Positions 1-5,129 of a DNA stretch of 5,174 bases are shown here, piece by piece. Below the pieces are notes generated by a model. It made no database searches. It saw only the letters and a program-made list of their open reading frames with translations, and was not told where the DNA came from. The stretch spans positions 1 through 5,174 of the forward strand of contig DMNE01000423.1 in NCBI GenBank assembly GCA_003453735.1, written 5' to 3'. Made by a program: the position numbers and the translations under genes. This stretch comes from Nitrospiraceae bacterium. Its GTDB lineage: Bacteria; Nitrospirota; Thermodesulfovibrionia; Thermodesulfovibrionales; UBA9159. Numbering within the stretch: the first letter of the stretch is position 1; each line of letters starts with the position of its first letter.

Positions 1-56
1 GGGTAGAAAATTGAGCAAAAATGGGTAAGAAGAGAGAATTCCTTTGGAAACGTTTT

Positions 57-74
57 ATGGAGGGACACCTCCAT
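57..74 (+). other. Perfect 7-bp hairpin in the IS leader
   Basis: ATGGAGG at 57-63 and CCTCCAT at 68-74 are exact complements around a four-base GACA loop. The hairpin lies between the left terminus and the transposase. No run of T follows it, so it is not an ordinary intrinsic terminator. A role in subterminal transposase binding or in leader RNA folding is possible but not shown. Confidence 0.6.
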
Positions 75-111
75 CAACGGTATGAATCGATAACACTCAA
101 AGTACATCGGA

Positions 112-164
112 GTTGTCTTACGGCCTTCGAGACTGAAGGAGGGTCTCTACGGCCTGCAGACAAC
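112..164 (+). other. Long nested hairpin in the IS leader
   Basis: Three nested complementary segments fold this stretch. GTTGTCT (112-118) pairs with AGACAAC (158-164), GGCC (122-125) with GGCC (151-154), and GAGAC (129-133) with GTCTC (143-147). The loop is TGAAGGAGG (134-142), and a 3x3 internal loop separates the first two stems. TACGGCCT also occurs as an 8-bp direct repeat (119-126 and 148-155). The loop GGAGG (138-142) is complementary to the CCTCC of the upstream hairpin (68-72), so a long-range contact is conceivable. No T run follows. Function is unknown. Confidence 0.6.
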
Positions 165-194
165 AGGAATTAAATTAAATTGAAGAAATAAAGG

Positions 195-264
195 GAGCAT
201 TGTTTCAGGTCCTTGGTTATAATAATTCGCCAAAAAAACCACAACCGAGGGAGAAACAATGCTC
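195..264 (+). promoter_or_regulatory. 12-bp inverted repeat that hides the transposase start codon in read-through RNA
   Basis: GAGCATTGTTTC (195-206) and GAAACAATGCTC (253-264) are perfect complements separated by 46 bases. The right arm covers the ATG at 259-261 and the last base of the Shine-Dalgarno sequence GAGGGAG (247-253). RNA containing both arms could therefore block initiation. The likely transposase promoter -10 lies between the arms, so RNA made from the element's own promoter would lack the left arm and stay translatable. IS10 and IS50 are known to shut off translation from outside-in transcripts in this way. Its operation here is inferred from the sequence. Confidence 0.65.
218..223 (+). 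promoter_or_regulatory. Probable -10 box of the transposase promoter
   Basis: TATAAT matches the sigma-70 -10 consensus exactly and lies 35 bases before the start codon. Transcription would begin near 229-231 and give a leader of about 29 nucleotides. No good TTGACA-like -35 box stands 16-18 bases upstream: that position falls in the left arm of the start-codon inverted repeat (around 195-200). The promoter is therefore expected to be weak, as is usual for transposase genes. Confidence 0.5.
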
Positions 265-1515
265 ATAAAGACAATACTCAATAAGGGAGAAAAGTTCAAG
301 TCCTTCGTCTACGGGAAGGTAACGATGGAGGAAGTTGAAGGCAAAGAGGCGCTTGTAGTTGAAGTACACCCGAGGAAGAATGCAAAAGGGATATGCGTAA
401 AATGCGGTAGGCGGTGTTCGACCTATGATACTCAACTGTCGCGGTTATTTGAATACCTTCCCCTCTGGGGGATACAGGTATTTTTGAAATATGCACCGCG
501 CCGTACGGACTGCCGCAAAGATGGGGTGCACGTAGAACTGCTTCCGTGGTCTGAGGGGAAAGAGCATATGACAAAAACCTACATGGTGTTTTTATCGAGG
601 TGGGCCAAACGGATCTCCTGGAAAGAGACGGCGGAGGTCTTCATGACGAGCTGGGACAGTGTTTTCCGTGCAGTGAACTATGTGGTGCAATATGGGCTGA
701 AGCACCGGAATCTCGACCAGATAGAACAAATAGGAGTTGATGAACTGCAAGTTTTTCGTGGGCAGAAGTTTCTGACGATGGTCTACCAGATCGATAAAGG
801 GTGCCGCCGCTTGTTGTGGAGCGGTCCTGAACGAAAGGCAAAGACGCTGCTGAAATTCTTTCGGGAGTTTGGTCCTGAACGGAGTGGGTTGCTCAAGTAT
901 GTGTGCAGCGATATGTGGGCTCCCTATCTGAAGGTTATAAAGAAGAAAGCCCGCAATGCGCTGAACATTCTCGATCGCTTTCATATAATGAAGAAGTTTA
1001 ACGAAGCCATTGACGAAGTGCGCAGGGAAGAGGTCAGAGAACTCAAGGAGACTGGACAGGAAGCGATTCTCATCAATGGGCGATGGATATTGTTAAAACG
1101 CACTGCTCATTTGACGGAGAGACAGGTGGTCAGGCTGAAGGAACTATTAAAAACAAATCTCACTTCTATAAAAGCGTATCTGATGCGGGAAGACTTTCAA
1201 CGATTTTGGACATATCATATGCCGGCATGGGCGGATAAGTTTCTGGAAGACTGGGCAAACAGGACGATGCATTCAAATGTTGAACCGATGAAGAAAGTTG
1301 CCAAGATGTTGCGAAGCCACAAAGAGCTTATTTTGAATTGGTTCAGGGCTGAAAGAGGACTTTCTTCCGGCATTGTTGAAGGGTTAAACAACAAGGCAAA
1401 ACTCACTATCAGAAAAGCATATGGTTATAGGACGATGAAACACCTGCAAATAGCCTTGTATCATACATTAGGCGATTTGCCCGAACCAAAAACTACCCAC
1501 AGATTCTGCGGATGA
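259..1515 (+). CDS. ISL3-family transposase
   Basis: This 418-residue DDE transposase cuts and joins the ends of its own element; the length is normal for ISL3. An N-terminal zinc-finger-like region has C46-x2-C49, C53 and C85. A helix-turn-helix-type region follows at about 105-145. The DDE catalytic core comes next, with probable metal ligands D161 (in GVDE), D218 (in CSDMW) and E374 (in GIVEGLNNK). The family-typical DRFHIMK sits at 239-245, and the conserved tail LPEPKTTHRF lies within the right terminal repeat. In the finger, the position after C85 usually held by His or Cys is Asp (CRKD), so metal binding there may be altered. The ATG at 259 follows GAGGGAG (247-253) at good spacing and is occluded by an upstream inverted repeat in longer transcripts. 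No frameshift or internal stop is visible, so the protein is probably active. Confidence 0.95.
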   Translation: MLIKTILNKGEKFKSFVYGKVTMEEVEGKEALVVEVHPRKNAKGICVKCGRRCSTYDTQLSRLFEYLPLWGIQVFLKYAPRRTDCRKDGVHVELLPWSEGKEHMTKTYMVFLSRWAKRISWKETAEVFMTSWDSVFRAVNYVVQYGLKHRNLDQIEQIGVDELQVFRGQKFLTMVYQIDKGCRRLLWSGPERKAKTLLKFFREFGPERSGLLKYVCSDMWAPYLKVIKKKARNALNILDRFHIMKKFNEAIDEVRREEVRELKETGQEAILINGRWILLKRTAHLTERQVVRLKELLKTNLTSIKAYLMREDFQRFWTYHMPAWADKFLEDWANRTMHSNVEPMKKVAKMLRSHKELILNWFRAERGLSSGIVEGLNNKAKLTIRKAYGYRTMKHLQIALYHTLGDLPEPKTTHRFCG

Positions 1516-1518
1516 GGC
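1493..1518 (-). repeat. Right terminal inverted repeat of the ISL3 element
   Basis: Read inwards from 1518 on the minus strand, this terminus ends in AATCTGTGGGTAG. The GGGTAG at its inner end is the same as the first six bases of the window, which fits the corresponding left repeat. As is common in ISL3 elements, the last transposase codons (residues PKTTHRF) and the stop codon at 1513-1515 lie inside the repeat. The exact outer base is uncertain by about two positions. Confidence 0.7.
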
Positions 1519-1858
1519 ATAATGGTAAACTTTTCCGTCAGGGCCTGGGCGACTAACAGTCGATCGAAGGGGTCACGGTGATGAAACGGCAGCTTCTCAA
1601 CTTTCGCGACATGATGTAGCTTGATGTCCAGCAGAGTAAAACCATTGGCTGCCAGTTGCTCTGATACAAAACGTTCCACAGGTTTGACCAGACGCAGCTT
1701 GCCGAGACTCGCTTTTATCGCCATCTCCCAGCAAGTGGCAACGCTCAGACAGCACTCATTATCCACATCTGCAATTGCTCGTCTGGCCTTTGCAGTGAGT
1801 TCGGGAGCGTCATCCCCCACCAGAGGAAAGTATGCGTGTCCAGAAGCAGGCGAGACAT
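1519..1858 (-). pseudogene. vapC: VapC-type PIN-domain toxin, frameshifted and truncated by the IS
   Basis: VapC toxins are PIN-domain ribonucleases. The gene starts at ATG 1858-1856, overlapping the antitoxin stop codon by one base (TAATG), and reads MSRLLLDTHTFLWW. It then leaves frame in a run of five G (complement of 1814-1818). Restoring one G joins it to GDDAPELTAKARRAI and a normal VapC body (WEMAIKASLGKL, then HHRDPFDRLLVAQAL). In the restored protein D7, E45 and D96/D99 are the expected acidic residues. As it stands, translation from the ATG ends after 37 codons at 1745-1747. The 3' end is also lost: family similarity stops after KFTIM (about residue 114) at the IS boundary, before the fourth acidic residue. 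The body frame continues into the IS as a foreign tail to a stop at 1461. Either lesion alone should inactivate the toxin, although the G-run shift could be a sequencing error. Confidence 0.88.
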
Positions 1859-2085
1859 TAGACGTACTCCTTAAAATCCGCAGGCAATTCATCAAAATCA
1901 GGAGATACCGATAGTATCTGCCCTTTGGCAGAACCGGGCAGTCGCTCTTTTTTTCCTTTATTCACTGGTGACAACCTGACGAGCGGCTTATTGTCCTTAG
2001 CAATCACTATTTCTTCTCCCATCAGCGCCAGTTTTACCAGCTCGGAAAAATGAGATTTTGCCTCTGCAATATTATATTGTTTCAT
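1858..2085 (-). CDS. vapB: Phd/YefM-type antitoxin of a vapBC module
   Basis: This 75-residue protein should neutralise the neighbouring PIN toxin and repress its own promoter. Residues 1-50 follow the Phd/YefM DNA-binding pattern: an opening MKQYNIAEAKSHFSELV, then GEEIVIAKDNKPLVRL. The acidic, flexible C-terminus, with PDFDELPADF near the end, is typical of the toxin-wrapping segment. The ATG at 2085 is supported by a strong Shine-Dalgarno sequence (GGAGGTGA, complement of 2089-2096). The gene ends in TAATG, overlapping the toxin start by one base. It looks intact and has an intact promoter and operator although its toxin is broken, so it may now be an orphan antitoxin or repressor. The symbol follows from the PIN toxin partner; calling it phd/yefM-like would be equally valid. 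Confidence 0.9.
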   Translation of the reverse strand: MKQYNIAEAKSHFSELVKLALMGEEIVIAKDNKPLVRLSPVNKGKKERLPGSAKGQILSVSPDFDELPADFKEYV

Positions 2086-2088
2086 AAA

Positions 2089-2096
2089 TCACCTCC
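2089..2096 (-). promoter_or_regulatory. Strong ribosome binding site of the antitoxin gene
   Basis: GGAGGTGA on the minus strand is a near-complete match to the 16S anti-Shine-Dalgarno sequence. The GGAGG core lies six bases before the ATG at 2085. It fixes the antitoxin start and suggests high antitoxin synthesis, while the toxin start relies on coupled translation through TAATG. Confidence 0.85.
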
Positions 2097-2099
2097 ACT

Positions 2100-2135
2100 A
2101 TGGTCATCTTATATGACCATATTATGAGTTGTCAA
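2100..2135 (-). promoter_or_regulatory. vapBC promoter with overlapping palindromic operator
   Basis: On the minus strand, TTGACA (complement of 2130-2135) and TATAAG (complement of 2108-2113) are separated by 16 bases. This is a full-consensus -35 and a five-of-six -10. A perfect inverted repeat, ATGGTCAT (2100-2107) and ATGACCAT (2113-2120) with a five-base spacer, covers the -10 and the transcription start region. Type II toxin-antitoxin operons are generally repressed by the antitoxin or the complex binding such palindromes, so this is very probably the autoregulatory operator. It appears undamaged. Confidence 0.85.
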
Positions 2136-2538
2136 GCTGCTATGCTTACAGTCTCTTTATGGAGATATCTTCCCATCCTTATTTCTTCGGGACTGAACAT
2201 TGTGTGGATATCATAAATATCTATCACTTTTTTCAAACTTAGAATTGCTATATGAACTAACCGAAGTCGAGACCGAGCTAACATGATATGTTTATTTGGG
2301 ATTCCGCCAGCAATCAACACTAATGTCTATTTGGTAAATCTGTCGGGTTATTTTGGTAATCAACATCAGAGAAGCGGGTACAAATGTATTCACTTGCCCT
2401 GATTTCTTATCCGTCACAAAGGCCCCTTGACTGGTTGACTCCACCTACAAACAAACACATTTCAAAAAAATGCAACAGTAAGGATTTCCAGGAGCTATGC
2501 ACATGCTGCTATGCTCCCCAATATCCTCCCCAAAAAAG
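2136..2538. other. Intergenic stretch without a convincing gene
   Basis: This 403-base stretch lies between the vapBC promoter and the stop codon of the M48 gene. It holds one copy of a 45-bp direct repeat (2304-2348). A 62-codon GTG-start frame on the minus strand (2320-2132) ends inside the vapBC -35 box. It has no clear ribosome binding site and no recognisable domain, and its start lies inside the repeat, so it is more likely a relic or chance frame than a gene. TTGACT occurs twice in tandem (TTGACTGGTTGACT, near 2427). The imperfect hairpin near 2491-2517 lacks a following T run on the minus strand, so I do not call a terminator for the M48 operon. Confidence 0.5.
2304..2348 (+). repeat. 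Direct repeat copy A, ISL3-end-like
   Basis: This 45-bp stretch matches 5130-5174 at 39 positions in the same orientation, without gaps. The last 18 bases, TTGGTAAATCTGTCGGGT, are identical. The inner part, with its following bases (AATCTGTCGGGT, then TATTTTGG), resembles the IS right terminus read inwards (AATCTGTGGGTAG, then TTTTTGG). The copy may therefore be a leftover end of an ISL3-type element. No transposase fragment lies beside it. Confidence 0.65.
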
Positions 2539-3567
2539 CTATTGTTGCGCAGCAGCGCGTGCTCTCTCAACCCGTTCCTCGGTGATCGGATGTGTCGAAA
2601 TAAAAGAATAACGATGCCGTTTTTCTTTATGCTTCTCTGCCAGCCTTTCCATGATGGAAGCAAAGGCCGCTGGTGAGTAATTTCGTTTTTTGAGAAGATT
2701 GAAACCATAATCATCCGCCTCTGTCTCGAACTCACGGGAATACTTGGTCTGAGCCAATAAGACAGGCAAGCCGGCTACAGCAACACTGAGTGATGCAGCG
2801 TCACTCGTAACGGCGGCAGCAACAACGGCAACTGCAGAATTCTGAAGAATGCTCCTCATCGTGTGGCGAAGCTCCACGTGGCCTATCTCATGAGCCAATA
2901 TCGCTAGCACCTCTTCTTCTGACTGTGCAATCTTAACCATATCGTCAGTAATAACAATTGTACCCCCGGGCAGAGCAAAAGCATTAGGGCCAATGAAAGA
3001 GGAGTTACGGAATTCTAACCGATAATAGTCCTTAAATGGTAAGTCACCGCAAAGAACCTTAAAATCTTCACGTATACGCCCCTGCTTTTCTTTCTCAAGT
3101 TGTGTCGGTCCGAACCACTTATTGCTGTCTAACCAATCTAAGGCCTGTTGGCCTAAGGCATGTTGGGTCTTAATGGGTATACGGGTGGCAACATGGTTCG
3201 CAACCGCCGGCAAGCCATAAAAGTAACCGACCAGCAACATGGCCGCGATGATCGCCACACACGTTAATGCTATACCCCAACGCTCCTCCAGCCAAGCCAC
3301 TAATCCTTCAGATGAACTTTCTTGGGGAAGGGTATCGAGAACCTCATGGTCGGCACACTGAAATTGTGCGCCGTCGGGCAGAGTGATGAAACGGTCGGCT
3401 CGACCTGTTCTCGGCGATACAGTCATACTCCGTATCGAGTACCGCTTTGAAATTTCCTCTGCGTTGAGCGTTCCCTCTGGCCCAGCGAACTCGATCACGG
3501 CCGGCAGGACTATCGGATGAATGCCAGCGTAGTATCTCCCCTCAAGTATAGTATTTGCGCTCATCAT
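2539..3567 (-). CDS. Membrane-anchored M48-family zinc metallopeptidase
   Basis: This 342-residue protein is predicted to hydrolyse peptide bonds in a membrane quality-control or stress role; the substrate is unknown. Residues about 6-78 (from LEGRYYAGIHPIVL to PDGAQFQCADHEVL) match the DUF7092-like N-terminal region found in some M48 proteins. One hydrophobic helix at about 98-121 anchors it, and the peptidase domain follows. It has HEIGH (226-230) with zinc ligands H226 and H230 and catalytic E227, the third ligand E283 in EADDYG, and the conserved STHP at 324-327. A second hydrophobic patch at about 243-272 may contact the membrane. All catalytic residues are present. The ATG at 3567 overlaps the upstream stop codon as ATGA, and there is no clear ribosome binding site, so translation is probably coupled to the DUF898 gene. 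A second ATG follows at once. It is HtpX/BepA-like in fold, but neither symbol is justified. Confidence 0.93.
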   Translation of the reverse strand: MMSANTILEGRYYAGIHPIVLPAVIEFAGPEGTLNAEEISKRYSIRSMTVSPRTGRADRFITLPDGAQFQCADHEVLDTLPQESSSEGLVAWLEERWGIALTCVAIIAAMLLVGYFYGLPAVANHVATRIPIKTQHALGQQALDWLDSNKWFGPTQLEKEKQGRIREDFKVLCGDLPFKDYYRLEFRNSSFIGPNAFALPGGTIVITDDMVKIAQSEEEVLAILAHEIGHVELRHTMRSILQNSAVAVVAAAVTSDAASLSVAVAGLPVLLAQTKYSREFETEADDYGFNLLKKRNYSPAAFASIMERLAEKHKEKRHRYSFISTHPITEERVERARAAAQQ

Positions 3568-4889
3568 AATGACAAATCCACATCAAAGAAATCTCCCAAC
3601 TCTTCTCCTATCGCTCGTACGTCACCCGCTTCACTGCCTTTGAAGTCAGTTAGTTCGCTCTGCAGCAGCACATGAAGGTTATCGGCCCTGTACTTCAGGG
3701 TCCTCATTACTGCCCACGGAATTAGAGTCCCGACGGAGGCGATGATAGCAAGTGTATTTGTCAGGTATAATTTTGCCAGTGCTCTTGGACGAAGTGTGGA
3801 TTCGAAGCGCAGCGGTCCAAGACGCGTTTGGTTCCAAGAGAGATTGCTGCCGCGAGCTTTAACGTAAGCGTATGCCAATACATATCCGACATAAAGCGGA
3901 ATCGAGCCGAGCAGAGCCGGGACCTGCGACTCCTTTGAGAACGAGAAAATAGTTACCTCAAGTATGCCAACGAGAATCGCCGCCAAAAAAAGTAATAATC
4001 CAGCGCTAAAATATATCTTGAAGAACTGACCGCCAGTGGCGGAAAATTCACCTTTCCTATCGCCATAGGATGTATGGCCGATGATGAATCCCTTGAATCG
4101 CTTTATCCACCAGGGAAATAGGAGGCCGAAAATGGTAAATGCCGCTGCGACAACTGCTGTCATTGGATACCTGCTCAGCCCTTTAAATGACCCCGCAATA
4201 ATTACTGCTGGTATAAGTCCCCACGCATAGAGCTGCTTTACAGCACCTCCATATCCTCCATCAAATCGAAACGTCATGTTTCGATAAGCGGAATAGCGCG
4301 CGTTGAATGCTGCAGAGCGAACTATGACCCATGGTGCCAAGACCGTACCTGCTACTAACACATATGGCAGGAACGAGGTGAAGATATGGTTTGACAGATA
4401 ATAAGCAGAGAAGGCGACCGCTGCAATAATACGACCCTTTAGGATTGGAATAGGGCGACCCAAGTACTGAAAGGGTGTACCGTCGATCAGAGTGTGGGAG
4501 TAAAAATAACGTTTCTTGCGGACTTTGGCCCACGCTGAAAAGATACCTAAAGTGAGCAGGCTTAAACATAGATTTACAATCCAAATCCGGAAGTATTCTC
4601 GGGCCGAACCGTTGAATTTGAGAGTCAACTCTCGTGTCGGCTCTGTCATGCCAGCCTTTGACGCATGTAGCGAACTCCTAGCAGCTTCTGGATTTAACCT
4701 GTATAGCGTGAGATTGAGCCCGCATTTCTCGCAAAAATCCTGATCAGTATAGGAGTATTGAAAACAATCAGGGCAAAAACTCACTCTCGTGAGTTTTATG
4801 AAAGGATCCTCAAGCTCGTAGCCGCAAGTGCACCTGACCATAGCATCAGAAAATTCTATTCTGCCACACTCAGGGCATTTCCAGGCCAT
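3564..4889 (-). CDS. Zinc-ribbon YjgN/DUF898-family membrane protein
   Basis: This 441-residue inner-membrane protein has a DUF898 (YjgN-like) body of unknown biochemical function. The N-terminus carries two ribbon-like Cys sets: C5-x2-C8 with C20-x-C22, and C39-x2-C42 with C53-x2-C56. A polar linker runs to about residue 85. From residue 87 (LTLKFNGSAREYFRIW) DUF898 features begin, including LGIFSAWAKVRKKRYFYSHT at 114-133 and, near the end, LGPLRFESTLRPRAL followed by YLTNTLAI and WAVMRTLKYR. About seven hydrophobic segments are visible, near 100-120, 155-175, 178-192, 222-262 (two), 290-316, 327-345 and 373-394. The ATG at 4889 overlaps the stop of a 26-codon ORF and follows GGGGGAA. The gene overlaps the M48 gene by four bases, which suggests the two products act together, perhaps with the ribbons sensing or scaffolding. 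That role is inference. Confidence 0.92.
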   Translation of the reverse strand: MAWKCPECGRIEFSDAMVRCTCGYELEDPFIKLTRVSFCPDCFQYSYTDQDFCEKCGLNLTLYRLNPEAARSSLHASKAGMTEPTRELTLKFNGSAREYFRIWIVNLCLSLLTLGIFSAWAKVRKKRYFYSHTLIDGTPFQYLGRPIPILKGRIIAAVAFSAYYLSNHIFTSFLPYVLVAGTVLAPWVIVRSAAFNARYSAYRNMTFRFDGGYGGAVKQLYAWGLIPAVIIAGSFKGLSRYPMTAVVAAAFTIFGLLFPWWIKRFKGFIIGHTSYGDRKGEFSATGGQFFKIYFSAGLLLFLAAILVGILEVTIFSFSKESQVPALLGSIPLYVGYVLAYAYVKARGSNLSWNQTRLGPLRFESTLRPRALAKLYLTNTLAIIASVGTLIPWAVMRTLKYRADNLHVLLQSELTDFKGSEAGDVRAIGEELGDFFDVDLSL

Positions 4890-4969
4890 TAATCGTTCCC
4901 CCGTTTAGTCCTTCTTGCGAGGATTGCTGTTGCAATATGAGGACATTCAGGATTTTGACAAAATGGCAT
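4889..4969 (-). CDS. 26-residue Cys/His microprotein ORF leading the DUF898-M48 operon
   Basis: An ATG at 4969 opens a 26-codon frame beginning MPFCQNPECPH and ending in a basic stretch (ARRTKRGND). Its stop TAA shares one base with the DUF898 start codon (TAATG), the same overlap style as vapBC. The Shine-Dalgarno sequence GGAGG (complement of 4978-4982), eight bases before the ATG, is better than the one before the DUF898 gene. C4-x4-C9-x-H11 (FCQNPECPH) resembles the first half of zinc ribbons of the CPNPxCPH type, and the next protein also begins with zinc ribbons. It could be a real microprotein, a leader that couples translation, or a remnant of a longer ribbon protein. The signals support translation, but the function is unknown. 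Confidence 0.5.
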   Translation of the reverse strand: MPFCQNPECPHIATAILARRTKRGND

Positions 4970-4996
4970 TGAATCCCCCTCCAAGACTTCTATTTC

Positions 4997-5025
4997 ATTT
5001 TACGTAACATGACATAATTACACAA
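4997..5025 (-). promoter_or_regulatory. Weak promoter candidate for the DUF898-M48 operon
   Basis: On the minus strand, TTGTGT (complement of 5020-5025) and TAAAAT (complement of 4997-5002) are separated by 17 bases. The -10 matches five of six consensus positions and the -35 only three. The site is about 30-55 bases upstream of the 26-codon ORF, which is a reasonable position. The surrounding sequence is AT-rich, so a chance match is possible. Confidence 0.35.
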
Positions 5026-5129
5026 TAGGGACGATTTACATTCGAACTCCACAGCACAATACAACGCTTAACCGGTGTTTGGTACAGGAAGAAGTCTCGC
5101 TTGGTAATATTTTTGCGATGCGGTGACTG

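Larger units (their letters stand above)
1..1518 (+). mobile_element. ISL3-family insertion sequence, left terminus cut by the window edge
   Basis: The element consists of a structured leader, one full-length ISL3-type transposase gene and a right terminus that carries the transposase stop codon. Read from outside inwards on the minus strand, the right end begins GCCTCATC at 1518 and contains AATCTGTGGGTAG, ending at 1493. The window opens with GGGTAG, which matches the inner part of that right terminus, so about 20 bases of the left end lie outside the window and the whole element should be near 1.54 kb. The right boundary (about 1516-1520) is set by where PIN-toxin coding similarity stops. 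The target-site duplication (usually 8 bp in ISL3) cannot be checked because the left flank is missing. The element sits in the 3' end of a vapC gene, with its transposase convergent to vapBC. Confidence 0.9.

Noticed and set aside
1814..1818. Programmed ribosomal frameshift in vapC
   Set aside because: The G run is not a recognised slippery heptamer and I see no downstream stimulatory structure. A one-base loss or sequencing error is simpler, and the 3' truncation would disable the product anyway.
1461..1895. 144-residue protein starting inside the antitoxin gene as a genuine toxin start
   Set aside because: The first 25 or so residues are out-of-frame antitoxin and toxin sequence. The true PIN start, MSRLLLDTHTFLWW, lies at 1858 in another frame, so this is a frameshift artefact plus an IS-encoded tail.
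1621..1914. 97-codon plus-strand frame across vapC and vapB
   Set aside because: It is antisense to clear toxin and antitoxin coding sequence and has no family resemblance of its own.
2132..2320. 62-codon GTG-start frame on the minus strand upstream of vapBC
   Set aside because: It has no clear ribosome binding site and no recognisable domain, starts inside the direct repeat and ends inside the vapBC -35 box. It is kept only as a note in the intergenic entry.
2491..2517. Possible terminator after the M48 gene
   Set aside because: GGAGC and GCTCC can pair at the ends, but the middle pairs poorly and no T run follows on the minus strand. Much of the symmetry comes from a direct repeat of GCTATGC.
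2384..2611. 75-codon plus-strand frame over the end of the M48 gene
   Set aside because: It overlaps conserved peptidase coding sequence in antisense and has no domain signature.
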